Assembly: GCF_903815225.1 (NCBI RefSeq)
Contig: NZ_LR813084.1
Coordinates: 1,220,501-1,284,500 of the forward strand
DNA: 64,000 bases
Origin: Delftia tsuruhatensis
Lineage (GTDB): Bacteria; Pseudomonadota; Gammaproteobacteria; Burkholderiales; Burkholderiaceae_C
Direction: 5' to 3'
Below, piece by piece: positions 33,249-42,057 of this stretch. The stretch's first letter is position 1. Every line of letters starts with the position of its first letter. The position numbers were made by a program, and so were the translations under genes. The notes under the pieces were generated by a model that worked only from the letters and a program-made list of their open reading frames with translations, searched no databases and was not told the origin of the DNA.

Positions 33249-33461
33249 ATGATTTGGTTATTAAGGTGTTGCAACGTTGGCGTTGTCGTTTATTCCGTTT
33301 TTCTTGCTGCTGCCATGGGCTTGTTGCCCAACCATGCAGAGGGATTGTTGCTTGTTTTTGTGTCTGGCTGCTGTGTACTTCCATTTTATATTGCACATTT
33401 TCTTTCTGGTTTCTTGGTGGTTGCCATGGGAAGTGCTCAGAAATTCAAAACAACCTGTTGA
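33249..33461 (+). CDS. Small membrane protein of unknown function, possibly frameshifted
   Basis: This 70-residue protein has two hydrophobic segments (VGVVVYSVFLAAAMGLLP and LLLVFVSGCCVLPFYIAHFLSGFLVVAM). It begins 11 bases after the IS. Composition is T-rich, unlike the flanking housekeeping genes. Directly after its stop, another frame continues as LLIDWQFLQRLRQRRYAPEL and WMAWGAGIAGLVLSLFVRAL to a stop at 33602-33604. That looks like the natural end of a longer membrane protein, so a single frameshift may have broken the gene near 33455. It could be another displaced immunity gene. I do not recognise the family. Confidence 0.4.
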   Translation: MIWLLRCCNVGVVVYSVFLAAAMGLLPNHAEGLLLVFVSGCCVLPFYIAHFLSGFLVVAMGSAQKFKTTC

Positions 33462-33875
33462 TTGACTGGCAATTTTTGCAGCGGCTGCGGCAAAGGCGCT
33501 ATGCGCCAGAGTTGACCAGAGTGGTGCTGTACTTCTGGATGGCATGGGGTGCCGGTATCGCTGGTTTGGTGCTCAGCCTGTTCGTACGCGCGTTGCCTCC
33601 TTGAGGGCGGTGCACGGCGAGCCTGTCGGCTCAGGCGTCATGGGCTAGCCCCAGACCCCAAAGCCGCGCTCCCCGCACAACTACAGTGCAAACCCTAGAA
33701 TCTCCCCACGACTGCGCCACGCCGCGTTCGCTGTTGGGCCGGCCCACAAGCCGGCCCCAAGAGAGAGCCAAGTCCTCCGATCCCGAAGCCTTGCAGAACG
33801 ATCTGCCGCTGCACGTTCATCCGTTGCCGTGGCTTCCACCGCGCCGTCCTGCTGTTCGATCCCTGGAAAAAAACC
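33462..33875. other. 414-base stretch between the small membrane ORF and the MFS gene
   Basis: The first part (33462-33604) carries the shifted frame described for the small membrane protein. The rest (33605-33875) is GC-rich and holds no gene I can support. CCTAGAAT near 33696 could contain a -10 box (TAGAAT, 33698-33703) for the transporter. Confidence 0.4.
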
Positions 33876-35201
33876 ATGACTACGCTTGACCAAGCGCAGC
33901 CGGGCATGGCGCCCGCTGCCGCGACCGCACGTCCCCTGAACCGGGAGGACTACAAGACCCTTGGCCTGTCGGCCCTGGGTGGCACCCTGGAGTTCTACGA
34001 CTTCGTTGTTTTCGTCTTCTTCGCCAATGTCATCGGCAAGCTGTTCTTCCCGGCCGAGATGCCGGACTGGCTGCGCCAGCTGCAGACGCTGGGCATCTTC
34101 GCGGCCGGCTATCTGGCGCGGCCCATCGGCGGCATTCTGATCGCGCACTTCGGAGACATCCTGGGCCGCAAGAAGATGTTCACGCTGTCCATCTTCCTGA
34201 TGGCCGTGCCCACGCTGGTGATCGGCCTGCTGCCCACCTATGCCTCCATCGGCATCGCTGCGCCTATCCTGCTGCTGGCCATGCGCGTGCTGCAGGGCGC
34301 GGCCATCGGCGGCGAGATGCCGGGCGCCTGGGTCTTCGTTGCCGAGCATGCGCCGGCACGCCACTATGGCTTTGCCATCGGCTCGCTGACTTCGGGCATC
34401 ACGGGCGGCATCTTCCTGGGCTCCATCATCGGCGTCTGGCTCAACAGCACCTACAGCACCGAGGAGATCCACGACTGGGCCTGGCGCATGCCCTTCATCC
34501 TGGGCGGCGTGTTCGGCCTGGTGTCGGTGTACCTGCGCAAGTTCCTGCACGAGACGCCCATCTTCCAGGAGATGATGGCGCGCAAGCAGGCCGACCGCGA
34601 GCTGCCGCTCAAGACCATCGTGCGCGACCACCGCGAGGCCTGCGTGCTGGTGGCGCTGATGACCTGGGTGCTGTCCACGGCCATCGTGGTGGTGGTGCTG
34701 TTCACGCCGGCCTACCTGCAAAAGGTCTTCCACATCGAGGCGGCCCTGGCCATGAAGGCCAATGCCGTGGCCACGGTGACGCTGACGCTGGGCTGCGTGT
34801 TCTGGGGCTGGCTGTCCGACCGCATGGGCACGCGCGTGGCCATGGTGACGGGCTGGCTCGGAATGACGGCGACGGCCTATGTGTTCTATCTGAACCTTCC
34901 CGGCACGGCGTCCTCGCTGGTCTGGAGCTATGCGCTGGTGGGATTCTTCGTGGGCAGCATCTCGCTGCTGCCGGTGGTGGGCGTGCGCGCCTTCCCGGCC
35001 GAGGTGCGCTTCACGGGCCTGTCCTTCGCCTACAACATGGCCTACGCGGTCTTCGGCGGCATGACGCCCATGCTGGTGTCGGTCTGGCAGCAGGTGGACG
35101 TGCTGGCGCCCGCCCACTATGTGGCGGCCATGGGCATCCTGGGTGCGGCCATGGGCTTTTGGCCTCTGGCCTGCAAGGGCTGGCAACCTCGGCGTGGCTG
35201 A
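33876..35201 (+). CDS. MFS transporter of the metabolite:proton symporter type
   Basis: This 441-residue inner-membrane transporter has about 12 helices. The MHS-family opening LGGTLEFYDFVVFVFFANVI is followed by the loop 2-3 signature HFGDILGRKKMF and the helix 4 region LLAMRVLQGAAIGGEMPGA. The second-half repeat of the loop motif is WLSDRMGTRVAM. Related proteins carry organic acids or osmolytes (ProP, ShiA, KgtP groups); the substrate here cannot be assigned. The long central cytoplasmic loop (FLHETPIFQEMMARKQADRE) is usual for the family. It has no operon partners. Confidence 0.88.
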   Translation: MTTLDQAQPGMAPAAATARPLNREDYKTLGLSALGGTLEFYDFVVFVFFANVIGKLFFPAEMPDWLRQLQTLGIFAAGYLARPIGGILIAHFGDILGRKKMFTLSIFLMAVPTLVIGLLPTYASIGIAAPILLLAMRVLQGAAIGGEMPGAWVFVAEHAPARHYGFAIGSLTSGITGGIFLGSIIGVWLNSTYSTEEIHDWAWRMPFILGGVFGLVSVYLRKFLHETPIFQEMMARKQADRELPLKTIVRDHREACVLVALMTWVLSTAIVVVVLFTPAYLQKVFHIEAALAMKANAVATVTLTLGCVFWGWLSDRMGTRVAMVTGWLGMTATAYVFYLNLPGTASSLVWSYALVGFFVGSISLLPVVGVRAFPAEVRFTGLSFAYNMAYAVFGGMTPMLVSVWQQVDVLAPAHYVAAMGILGAAMGFWPLACKGWQPRRG

Positions 35202-35218
35202 GGCCGGCGGTTCCATTG

Positions 35219-35243
35219 AAGGGGCGGCGCGGCTGCCCTTTTT
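35219..35243 (+). terminator. Terminator-like hairpin after the MFS gene
   Basis: An imperfect stem, AAGGGGCGGC with GCTGCCCTT, closes around a short GC loop and is followed by TTTC. It lies 18 bases after the transporter stop and ahead of the Nif3 gene. Confidence 0.5.
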
Positions 35244-35274
35244 CATGCGCTCTCCATCGCCGACAATCGGCCCC

Positions 35275-36024
35275 ATGAGCACCACGCGACAAGAATTACT
35301 GGCCCACCTTGACGGATTGCTGCAGCCCGAGCGCTTCAAGGACTATGGCCCCAACGGGCTGCAAGTCGAGGGGCGGGACGAGATCCGTCGCATCGTCAGC
35401 GGCGTGACGGCCAGCCGTGCACTGATCGAGTCGGCCATCGCCATCGGCGCCGATGCCATCTTCGTGCACCATGGCCTGTTCTGGCGTGGCATGGATGGCC
35501 GCATCACGGGTTGGCTCAAGGAGCGCATCCGCCTGCTGCTGGCCCATGACATCAGCCTCTTCGCCTACCACCTGCCGCTGGACGCCCATCCGCAGTGGGG
35601 CAACAACGCCCAACTGGGGCGGCGCCTGGGCCTCGCGGGCGAGGCGGCGTTTGGCGAGCAGAATCTGGGCTGGATCGCCCCGGCCGATTTTGCGGATGCG
35701 GCTTCGCTGTCGCAGCATGTGGAGCAGGCACTGGGCCGGGCGCCGGTCTGCCTGCCGGGGGCGGGCCGTTCCATCCGCCGCGTGGCCTGGTGCACCGGGG
35801 GCGCCCAGGGCTTCTTCGAATCGGCCATCGCGGCGGGCGCGGATGCCTTCATCACCGGCGAGATTTCCGAGCCCCAGGCCCATCTGTCGCGGGAGACGGG
35901 CGTGGCCTTCATCGCCGCCGGCCACCATGCCACGGAGCGCTATGGCGCACCCGCACTCGCCGGCCATGTGGCGGTCGAGCTGGGGCTGGAGCACCGTTTC
36001 GTGGAAATCGACAACCCGGCATGA
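35275..36024 (+). CDS. Nif3/YbgI-family dinuclear metal-binding protein
   Basis: This 249-residue protein belongs to the Nif3-like family (often annotated GTP cyclohydrolase 1 type 2; biological role still unsettled). Metal-ligand motifs are visible: DYGPNGLQVEG, DAIFVHHGLFW, FAYHLPLDAH, and at the C-terminus AFIAAGHHATERYGA with VEIDNPA. The ATG at 35275 begins MSTTRQELLAHLDGLL, the normal family N-terminus. pdxA starts 22 bases downstream, suggesting cotranscription. Confidence 0.9.
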   Translation: MSTTRQELLAHLDGLLQPERFKDYGPNGLQVEGRDEIRRIVSGVTASRALIESAIAIGADAIFVHHGLFWRGMDGRITGWLKERIRLLLAHDISLFAYHLPLDAHPQWGNNAQLGRRLGLAGEAAFGEQNLGWIAPADFADAASLSQHVEQALGRAPVCLPGAGRSIRRVAWCTGGAQGFFESAIAAGADAFITGEISEPQAHLSRETGVAFIAAGHHATERYGAPALAGHVAVELGLEHRFVEIDNPA

Positions 36025-36046
36025 ATTGCATCGGAAGCCCAACAAA

Positions 36047-37108
36047 ATGCTTGAATCCACGCCATCAGAGGCCGTGATCGCCATCACGCAGGGCGACTCC
36101 GCCGGGGTGGGGCCCGAGACTATCGCGAAGGCGTTCATGCAGGCGCCGGGCGAGATGCATGGCTGCTTCGTCGTGGGCGAGCTGCAGACAGTACGCAGGG
36201 CGGCGCGGGTCGCGGCGCGCGGATGCGGTGGCGCCAACGCAATAGCCCTGCCCGTGGCAGTGATCGATGCGCCTGCGCAGCGGTTCGCGGTGCCGCCAGG
36301 CTGCATTCCCTTGCTGGAGCTGCCCGGCCTGCCCGGGCCCGCTGCCTGGGGGCAGGTCAGCGCGAGTGCCGGCGACGCGGCTGCGCGCTGCGTGGTCTGG
36401 GCCGCGCAGGCGGCCTTGCGTGGCGAGATCGCGGCGCTGGTGACCGCGCCTCTGCACAAGGAGGCCCTGCATGCCGCGGGCGTGGATTTTCCGGGCCATA
36501 CCGAGTTGCTGCAGTTCGAGGCAGCGCGGCATGCGGGCGTGGGCCTGGACCGGATGCCGGTGCGCATGATGCTGGCCAATGACGAGCTGCGCACGGTGCT
36601 GGTCAGCATTCATACCTCGTTGCGCCAGGCCATCGAGGCCGTCACGCCGGACAACCTGATGCAGACCCTGCGCATCACGCACGAGGCGCTGTCGCGCAGC
36701 CTGGGCCGCGTCCCCCGCATCGCCGTGGCTGGGCTCAATCCGCATGCCGGCGAGGGGGGGCTGTTCGGCTGCGAGGAGGTGGAGATCATCGCCCCGGCCA
36801 TCGCCCGGGCGCGCGCGCAGGGGCTGGACGTCCATGGCCCTTATGCGCCCGACACGGTGTTCATGCGCGCACGCAACGCACCGGGCCATGCGGGCGAGTT
36901 CGACGTGGTGCTGGCCATGTACCACGACCAGGGACTGATTCCGGTGAAGTACCTGGGCGTGGAAAAAGGGGTGAACGTGACCCTGGGCCTGCCCCTGGTG
37001 CGCACCAGTCCCGACCATGGCACGGCCTTCGATATCGCGGGCCGGGGAGTGGCCGAGGCCGCCAGCCTGATCGAGGCAGTGCGCATGGCGCGGCAATTGG
37101 CCGGGTGA
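36047..37108 (+). CDS. pdxA: 4-hydroxythreonine-4-phosphate dehydrogenase
   Basis: This 353-residue NAD-dependent metal enzyme acts in de novo pyridoxal 5'-phosphate synthesis. The motifs are ITQGDSAGVGPETIAKAF at the N-terminus, TAPLHKEALHAAGVDFPGHT with a metal histidine, AGLNPHAGEGGLFGCEE, LDVHGPYAPDTVF and MYHDQGLIPVK, which together supply the divalent-metal histidines. ATG 36047 gives the family length. PLP is the cofactor of HisC in the same window, though no regulatory link is implied. Confidence 0.95.
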   Translation: MLESTPSEAVIAITQGDSAGVGPETIAKAFMQAPGEMHGCFVVGELQTVRRAARVAARGCGGANAIALPVAVIDAPAQRFAVPPGCIPLLELPGLPGPAAWGQVSASAGDAAARCVVWAAQAALRGEIAALVTAPLHKEALHAAGVDFPGHTELLQFEAARHAGVGLDRMPVRMMLANDELRTVLVSIHTSLRQAIEAVTPDNLMQTLRITHEALSRSLGRVPRIAVAGLNPHAGEGGLFGCEEVEIIAPAIARARAQGLDVHGPYAPDTVFMRARNAPGHAGEFDVVLAMYHDQGLIPVKYLGVEKGVNVTLGLPLVRTSPDHGTAFDIAGRGVAEAASLIEAVRMARQLAG

Positions 37109-37144
37109 ATGGCTAACCCACCTGTACGCAATCCGTAGTAGTGG

Positions 37145-37178
37145 AAAACGCCCGTGGCAGACTTGCCACGGGCGTTTT
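37145..37178. terminator. Bidirectional terminator between pdxA and mscL
   Basis: A perfect 15-bp stem, AAAACGCCCGTGGCA / TGCCACGGGCGTTTT, has a GACT loop. A-runs on one side and T-runs on the other make it a terminator for both convergent genes. Confidence 0.9.
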
Positions 37179-37200
37179 GATTTGCATCAAAACAGGCGAT

Positions 37201-37629
37201 TCAGCGTTTCAGGCTGTCGCGGATTTCGCGCAGCAGCACGATGTCCTCGGGCGTGACGGGGGCGGGTGCGGGGGCCGGTGGAGCTTCACGGCGCAGGCGA
37301 TTGATCTGCTTGACCATCATGAAGATGATGAAGGCCAGGATGATGAAGTTCACGGCCACCGTGATGAAGTTGCCATAGGCAAACACCGGTACGCCGGCCT
37401 TTCTGAGAGCATCCAGCGTCATGGCGGTTCCCTGGGGCACGCTGCCCAGGACAAGGAACAGGTTGGAGAAGTCCAGCTTGCCGAAAACCAGGCCCACGAC
37501 CGGCATGATCAGGTCGTTTACCACGGAATCGACGATTTTGCCAAACGCTCCGCCGATGATGACGCCCACGGCGAGATCTACCACGTTTCCCTTAACCGCG
37601 AACTCGCGAAATTCCTGCATCATGCCCAT
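37201..37629 (-). CDS. mscL: Large-conductance mechanosensitive channel
   Basis: This 142-residue inner-membrane channel opens on hypo-osmotic shock. It has the N-terminal amphipathic helix and first helix ([40 protein letters not shown]), a periplasmic loop, the second helix ([20 protein letters not shown]) and the conserved C-terminal helix ([17 protein letters not shown]) after a Pro/Ala linker. I chose the start [10 protein letters not shown], equivalent to the usual MscL N-terminus, over a longer frame. Confidence 0.95.
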   Translation of the reverse strand: MGMMQEFREFAVKGNVVDLAVGVIIGGAFGKIVDSVVNDLIMPVVGLVFGKLDFSNLFLVLGSVPQGTAMTLDALRKAGVPVFAYGNFITVAVNFIILAFIIFMMVKQINRLRREAPPAPAPAPVTPEDIVLLREIRDSLKR

Positions 37630-37729
37630 GGCTGGCTCCATCTGGAAAGAGTTTGAGATAGCGCAGTATTGCGCGGCTTTGGAGCCTGTCAATGTCGGGC
37701 GTGGTGTGGAATAACCATACTCGCCCCGC

Positions 37730-37735
37730 TACAAT
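37730..37735 (+). promoter_or_regulatory. Possible -10 box of the petABC operon
   Basis: TACAAT lies 43 bases before the petA start in the otherwise GC-rich gap to divergent mscL. No good -35 is visible at the expected distance. Confidence 0.35.
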
Positions 37736-37778
37736 TTATTGTTGACCCCAACTCAAGCGACGTAGTTCGAGGAACCCC

Positions 37779-38375
37779 ATGAGTGACACTCCAATCGACT
37801 CCAGCAAGCGGACGTGGATCATCACGTCGGCGTGCGCTGGTGCGGTGGGCGGCGTGGCGACAGCCGTCCCGTTCGTGAGCACCTTCCAGCCATCCGAGAA
37901 GGCCAAGGCCGCCGGGGCTGCAGTGGAGGTCGATATCTCCGCGCTCAAGGACGGCGAGAAGCTCACGGTGGAGTGGCGCGGCAAGCCGGTGTGGATCATC
38001 AAGCGCACGCCCGAGCAGATCAAGGAGCTGCCTTCGCTCGACAGCCAGCTCGCCGACCCCCAGTCCAAGCGCCATCCCGAGGAGTTCACCCCGCCCTATG
38101 CGATGAACGAGGCCCGCTCGATCAAGCCCGAGGTGCTGGTCGTCGTCGGCATCTGCACGCACCTGGGCTGCTCGCCTTCGGACAAGTTCCAGTCCGGCGC
38201 CCAGCCTTCGCTGCCCGACGACTGGAAGGGCGGCTTCCTGTGCCCCTGCCATGGCTCGACCTTCGACATGGCCGGCCGCGTCTTCAAGAACAAGCCGGCG
38301 CCGGACAACCTGCAGGTGCCGCCCCACATGTACCTGTCGGAGACCAGGCTCCTGATCGGTGAAGACAAGGCTTGA
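37779..38375 (+). CDS. petA: Ubiquinol-cytochrome c reductase, Rieske iron-sulfur subunit
   Basis: This 198-residue Rieske protein of the cytochrome bc1 complex is anchored by an N-terminal helix (about residues 12-32), preceded by a twin-type KRTWI segment. The [2Fe-2S] ligands are Cys126 and His128 (box CTHLGC) and Cys155 and His158 (box CPCHGS); Cys131 and Cys157 form the expected disulfide. It passes electrons from ubiquinol to cytochrome c1. It is first in petABC, 14 bases before petB. Confidence 0.97.
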   Translation: MSDTPIDSSKRTWIITSACAGAVGGVATAVPFVSTFQPSEKAKAAGAAVEVDISALKDGEKLTVEWRGKPVWIIKRTPEQIKELPSLDSQLADPQSKRHPEEFTPPYAMNEARSIKPEVLVVVGICTHLGCSPSDKFQSGAQPSLPDDWKGGFLCPCHGSTFDMAGRVFKNKPAPDNLQVPPHMYLSETRLLIGEDKA

Positions 38376-38389
38376 GGGAGACGAGAACA

Positions 38390-39805
38390 ATGGCCCACGA
38401 ATTCAAGGACATCGATCCCAACGCGCCGGCAGGCGCCAAGCTCACGAACTGGTTCGAGAACCGTTTTCCCACGGCTTTCGACGCCTATCGCGTGCACATG
38501 TCGGAGTACTATGCTCCGAAGAACTTTAACTTCTGGTACATCTTCGGCTCGCTGGCGCTGCTGGTGCTGGTGATCCAGATCGTCACCGGCATCTTCCTGG
38601 TGATGCACTACAAGCCCGACGCCGAGAAGGCGTTCGCCTCGGTCGAGTACATCATGCGCGATGTGCCCTGGGGCTGGCTGATTCGCTACATGCATTCCAC
38701 GGGCGCCTCGGCCTTCTTCGTCGTGGTCTACCTGCACATGTTCCGGGGCCTGCTGTATGGTTCCTATCGCAAGCCGCGGGAACTGGTCTGGATCTTCGGT
38801 TGCGCCATCTTCCTGGTGCTGATGGCCGAAGCCTTCATGGGCTACCTGCTGCCCTGGGGCCAGATGTCTTACTGGGGTGCGCAGGTGATCGTGAACCTGT
38901 TCTCGGCGATCCCCTTCATCGGTCCTGACCTGGCGCTGCTGATCCGTGGCGACTACGTGGTGGGCGACGCGACGCTCAACCGCTTCTTCAGCTTCCACGT
39001 GATCGCCGTGCCCCTGGTGCTGCTGGGTCTGGTCGTGGCCCACCTGCTGGCGCTGCACGACGTTGGCTCCAACAACCCCGATGGCATCGAGATCAAGGGC
39101 CCCAACGCGCCCAAGGACGCCAAGGGCCACCCGCTGGACGGCATTCCCTTTCATCCCTACTACACGGTGCACGACATCTTCGGCGTGACGGTGTTCCTGT
39201 TCCTGTTCTCGGCCGTGGTGTTCTTCGCGCCCGAGTTCGGTGGCTACTTCCTGGAGTACAACAACTTCATTCCGGCCGATCCGCTGAAGACGCCTTCGCA
39301 CATCGCTCCGGTCTGGTACTTCACGCCTTTCTATTCGATGCTGCGTGCCATCACCAGCGAGATGATGTATGTGCTCATCGCCTGCGTGGTGCTGGGCGCG
39401 GGCTTCGGCGTGATCAAGTCGCGCCTGCCGGGCTTCGTCAAGGGCGCGATCGCCATCGTGGCCCTGGGCGCCATCGCGATGATGCTGTCCATCGATGCCA
39501 AGTTCTGGGGCGTGGTGGTGATGGGTGGTGCCGTGATCATCCTGTTCGCGCTGCCCTGGCTCGATTGCAGCCCGGTCAAGTCCATCCGCTACCGTCCGGG
39601 CTGGCACAAGTACCTGTATGGCATCTTCGTGGTCAATTTCGTGATCCTGGCCTACCTCGGCGTGCAGCCGCCTTCGCCCATCGGCGAGCGCGTCTCCCAG
39701 GTCGGAACGCTGTTCTACTTCGGCTTCTTCCTGCTGATGCCTTGGTGGAGCCGCCTGGGCGAAACCAAGCCCGTTCCCGACCGTGTGACGTTCAAGCCGC
39801 ACTGA
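38390..39805 (+). CDS. petB: Cytochrome b subunit of the bc1 complex
   Basis: This 471-residue multi-helix cytochrome b of the full-length type (b6 plus subunit IV parts in one chain) carries haems bL and bH and both quinone sites. Haem-ligand histidines are in WLIRYMHSTGASAFFVVVYL with HMFRGLLYGS, and in FFSFHVIAVPLVLLGLVVAH. The Qo-site loop is FIPADPLKTPSHIAPVWYF (PEWY-like position). The C-terminal part has extra helices beyond the mitochondrial core, as in other betaproteobacteria. ATG 38390 follows a GGGAG element. Confidence 0.96.
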   Translation: MAHEFKDIDPNAPAGAKLTNWFENRFPTAFDAYRVHMSEYYAPKNFNFWYIFGSLALLVLVIQIVTGIFLVMHYKPDAEKAFASVEYIMRDVPWGWLIRYMHSTGASAFFVVVYLHMFRGLLYGSYRKPRELVWIFGCAIFLVLMAEAFMGYLLPWGQMSYWGAQVIVNLFSAIPFIGPDLALLIRGDYVVGDATLNRFFSFHVIAVPLVLLGLVVAHLLALHDVGSNNPDGIEIKGPNAPKDAKGHPLDGIPFHPYYTVHDIFGVTVFLFLFSAVVFFAPEFGGYFLEYNNFIPADPLKTPSHIAPVWYFTPFYSMLRAITSEMMYVLIACVVLGAGFGVIKSRLPGFVKGAIAIVALGAIAMMLSIDAKFWGVVVMGGAVIILFALPWLDCSPVKSIRYRPGWHKYLYGIFVVNFVILAYLGVQPPSPIGERVSQVGTLFYFGFFLLMPWWSRLGETKPVPDRVTFKPH

Positions 39806-39822
39806 AGCTGGAGAGAACAACA

Positions 39823-40578
39823 ATGAAGAAACTGATTCTCACGTTGATCGCGGCCCTGGGCATCGTGACCGGTGCGCAGGCCGCAGAGGGCGGAATCGCC
39901 TGGGACAAGGCTCCGGGCAAGACCAATGACATGGCCTCGCTGCAAAACGGCGCCAAGCTGTTCGTCAATTACTGCCTGAGCTGCCATTCGGCCGCGTTCA
40001 TGCGCTTCAATCGACTCAAGGACATCGGGCTGACCGAGCAGGAGATCAAGGACAATCTGCTGTTCAGCACCGACAAGGTGGGCGAGACCATGAAGGCCGC
40101 CATCAATCCCAAGGAGGCCAAGGAGTGGTTCGGCGCCAATCCGCCCGACCTCACCGTGATCGCGCGCTCGCGCGCAGGCCACAACGGCACGGGCGCCGAC
40201 TATCTCTACACCTTCCTGCGCACCTTCTACCGCGACGACACCAAGGCCACGGGCTGGAACAACCTGGCCTTCCCCAGCGTGGGCATGCCGCATGCGCTGT
40301 GGCAGCTGCAGGGCGAGCGCCGTGCGATCTTCGAGGAAGCCGAGGTGCATGGCGCTAAGACCCAGGTTTTCAAGGGGTGGGAGCAGGTCTCTCCTGGCAC
40401 GATGAGCGCAGTGCAGTACGATCAGGCAGTTGGCGATCTGGTGAACTACCTGCAATGGATGGGTGAGCCGGCCCAGAACAGCCGCATCCGCATCGGCGTG
40501 GGTGTGCTGCTGTTCCTGGCGGTCTTCATCTTCATCGCATGGCGCCTCAACGCCGCGTTCTGGAAAGACGTCAAATAA
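39823..40578 (+). CDS. petC: Cytochrome c1 of the bc1 complex
   Basis: This 251-residue c-type cytochrome has a signal peptide (to about AQA, residue 20) and one covalent haem at Cys51-Leu-Ser-Cys54-His55. The conserved methionine-ligand region is in LAFPSVGMPHALWQLQG. A C-terminal anchor helix (IRIGVGVLLFLAVFIFIAWR) holds it in the inner membrane. The start is preceded by GGAGAG, 17 bases after petB. A terminator follows before sspA. Confidence 0.96.
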   Translation: MKKLILTLIAALGIVTGAQAAEGGIAWDKAPGKTNDMASLQNGAKLFVNYCLSCHSAAFMRFNRLKDIGLTEQEIKDNLLFSTDKVGETMKAAINPKEAKEWFGANPPDLTVIARSRAGHNGTGADYLYTFLRTFYRDDTKATGWNNLAFPSVGMPHALWQLQGERRAIFEEAEVHGAKTQVFKGWEQVSPGTMSAVQYDQAVGDLVNYLQWMGEPAQNSRIRIGVGVLLFLAVFIFIAWRLNAAFWKDVK

Positions 40579-40630
40579 AACCGTGACAGCAGAAGGCCGT
40601 GCAAGCGATTGCTGCGGCTGAACTGTGTAC

Positions 40631-40662
40631 AGAGTGGGCGCCGCGAGCGACCCACTCTTTTT
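40631..40662 (+). terminator. Rho-independent terminator after petC
   Basis: An 8-bp stem, AGAGTGGG / CCCACTCT, has a 12-base loop and is followed by TTTTTGATTTTT. It ends 20 bases before the sspA start, so sspA may partly depend on read-through or its own promoter. Confidence 0.8.
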
Positions 40663-40682
40663 GATTTTTAGGAGCCTCCACC

Positions 40683-41294
40683 ATGATGGTGCTTTATTCG
40701 GGAACGACCTGCCCCTTTTCACACCGCTGCCGCTTCGTGCTGTTCGAGAAGGGCATGGATTTCGAGATCCGCGATGTGGACCTGTTCAGCAAGCCTGAAG
40801 ACATCAGCGTGATGAACCCCTATGGCCAGGTGCCCATCCTGGTCGAGCGCGACCTGATCCTGTACGAATCGAACATCATCAACGAGTACATCGACGAGCG
40901 CTTCCCGCATCCTCAACTGATGCCCGGCGACCCCGTGGACCGTGCGCGCGTGCGCCTGTTCCTGCTGAACTTCGAGAAGGAGCTGTTCGTCCACGTCAGC
41001 ACTCTGGAGGAGCGCAATGCCAAGGGCAACGAAAAGGCCATCGAGAAGGCCCGTGCCCACATCCGCGACCGCCTGACGCAACTGGCCCCGGTGTTCCTCA
41101 AGAACAAGTACATGCTGGGCGAGAACTTCTCCATGCTGGACGTGGCCATCGCCCCGCTGCTGTGGCGCCTGGACTACTACGGCATCGAGCTGTCCAAGAA
41201 TGCCGCTCCCTTGCTCAAGTACGCCGAGCGCATCTTCTCGCGCCCCGCCTACATCGAAGCGCTGACACCTTCCGAGAAGGTGATGCGCAAGTAA
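40683..41294 (+). CDS. sspA: Stringent starvation protein A
   Basis: This 203-residue glutathione-S-transferase-fold protein binds RNA polymerase in enterobacteria and alters stationary-phase transcription. The thioredoxin-like domain starts MMVLYSGTTCPFSHRCRFVL and continues VNPYGQVPILVERDLILYES. The all-helical domain includes YMLGENFSMLDVAIAPLLWRLDYYGI, a signature of SspA rather than catalytic GSTs. The petABC-sspA-sspB order is common in betaproteobacteria. Confidence 0.93.
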   Translation: MMVLYSGTTCPFSHRCRFVLFEKGMDFEIRDVDLFSKPEDISVMNPYGQVPILVERDLILYESNIINEYIDERFPHPQLMPGDPVDRARVRLFLLNFEKELFVHVSTLEERNAKGNEKAIEKARAHIRDRLTQLAPVFLKNKYMLGENFSMLDVAIAPLLWRLDYYGIELSKNAAPLLKYAERIFSRPAYIEALTPSEKVMRK

Positions 41295-41320
41295 GCCGCA
41301 TCGGTTGACGGCCGTTTGCG

Positions 41321-41360
41321 CGGGCAGGGAAGGCGGATACCGTCGCCTCCTGCCCGTTTT
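41321..41360 (+). terminator. Terminator between sspA and sspB
   Basis: A stem of CGGGCAGG / CCTGCCCG extends inward through AGGCG / CGCCT with a two-base bulge and is followed by TTTTCG. It suggests sspA and sspB are at least partly separate transcripts. Confidence 0.6.
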
Positions 41361-41392
41361 CGTATTCAGACCACTCTTTTCCTGGGATCGTC

Positions 41393-41905
41393 ATGACTGC
41401 CCCCGAAGCAACCTCCACCCGCCCCTACCTGATCCGGGCCTTGTTCGAGTGGTGTACCGACAACGGCTTCACGCCCCACATCGCGGTGCGCGTGGACCGC
41501 GGCGTGCAGGTGCCGCGCGAGTTCGTACGCGACGGCGAGATCGTGCTCAACATCAGCTACGACGCCACCAGCGGCCTGCAGATGGGCAACGACTACATCA
41601 GCTTCACGGCCCGCTTTGGCGGCCAGCCCCGCGAGATCATGGTGCCCGTTGAACAGGTGATGGCCATCTATGCGCGCGAGACGGGGCAGGGAATGGCCTT
41701 CCCGGAGCCGCAGGCCGATGCCCCTGGCGAGCAGGAGTCCGACGGGCCCTCCCATGAGGCTGCCGTGACGGAGGAGGAGGCCGAAGCCGGTGCCGACGAC
41801 CGTGTCGTGCAGCTGGTGAGCACCCCGAACGAGGGGGGTGGCGACGAACCCCCGCGTACCCCGCCGCCTTCGGGTTCGCGGCCTTCGCTGAAGCTGGTCA
41901 AGTAG
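41393..41905 (+). CDS. sspB: ClpXP adaptor protein SspB
   Basis: This 170-residue adaptor delivers ssrA-tagged proteins to ClpXP. The substrate-binding domain (about 1-110) shows PYLIRALFEWCTDNGFTPHI, VRDGEIVLNISYDATSGLQM and FTARFGGQPREIMVPVEQVM. A long acidic, disordered linker follows, and the C-terminal XB peptide (RPSLKLVK) is the expected ClpX-docking motif. The motif at the very end supports the annotated stop. Confidence 0.95.
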   Translation: MTAPEATSTRPYLIRALFEWCTDNGFTPHIAVRVDRGVQVPREFVRDGEIVLNISYDATSGLQMGNDYISFTARFGGQPREIMVPVEQVMAIYARETGQGMAFPEPQADAPGEQESDGPSHEAAVTEEEAEAGADDRVVQLVSTPNEGGGDEPPRTPPPSGSRPSLKLVK

Positions 41906-41980
41906 CCTGCGGCCGGATCCGGGCTGCAGGATTCGGCGAACGGCTGGCGTGGCCTGTTTCTGCGCTAGAATGCGTGCTTC

Positions 41981-42056
41981 GCCGGTTTAGCTCAGTTGGT
42001 AGAGCACCCGCCTTGTAAGCGGTAGGTCGTCAGTTCGAATCCGACAACCGGCACCA
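41981..42056 (+). tRNA. tRNA-Thr (anticodon TGT)
   Basis: This 76-base cloverleaf includes an encoded CCA. The acceptor stem GCCGGTT / AACCGGC is perfect, the D-stem is GCTC / GAGC, and the anticodon loop CTTGTAA gives TGT. Two stem positions do not pair by my reading (C27-T43 and A52-C62). It is followed immediately by a terminator. Confidence 0.93.
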
Positions 42057-42057
42057 G

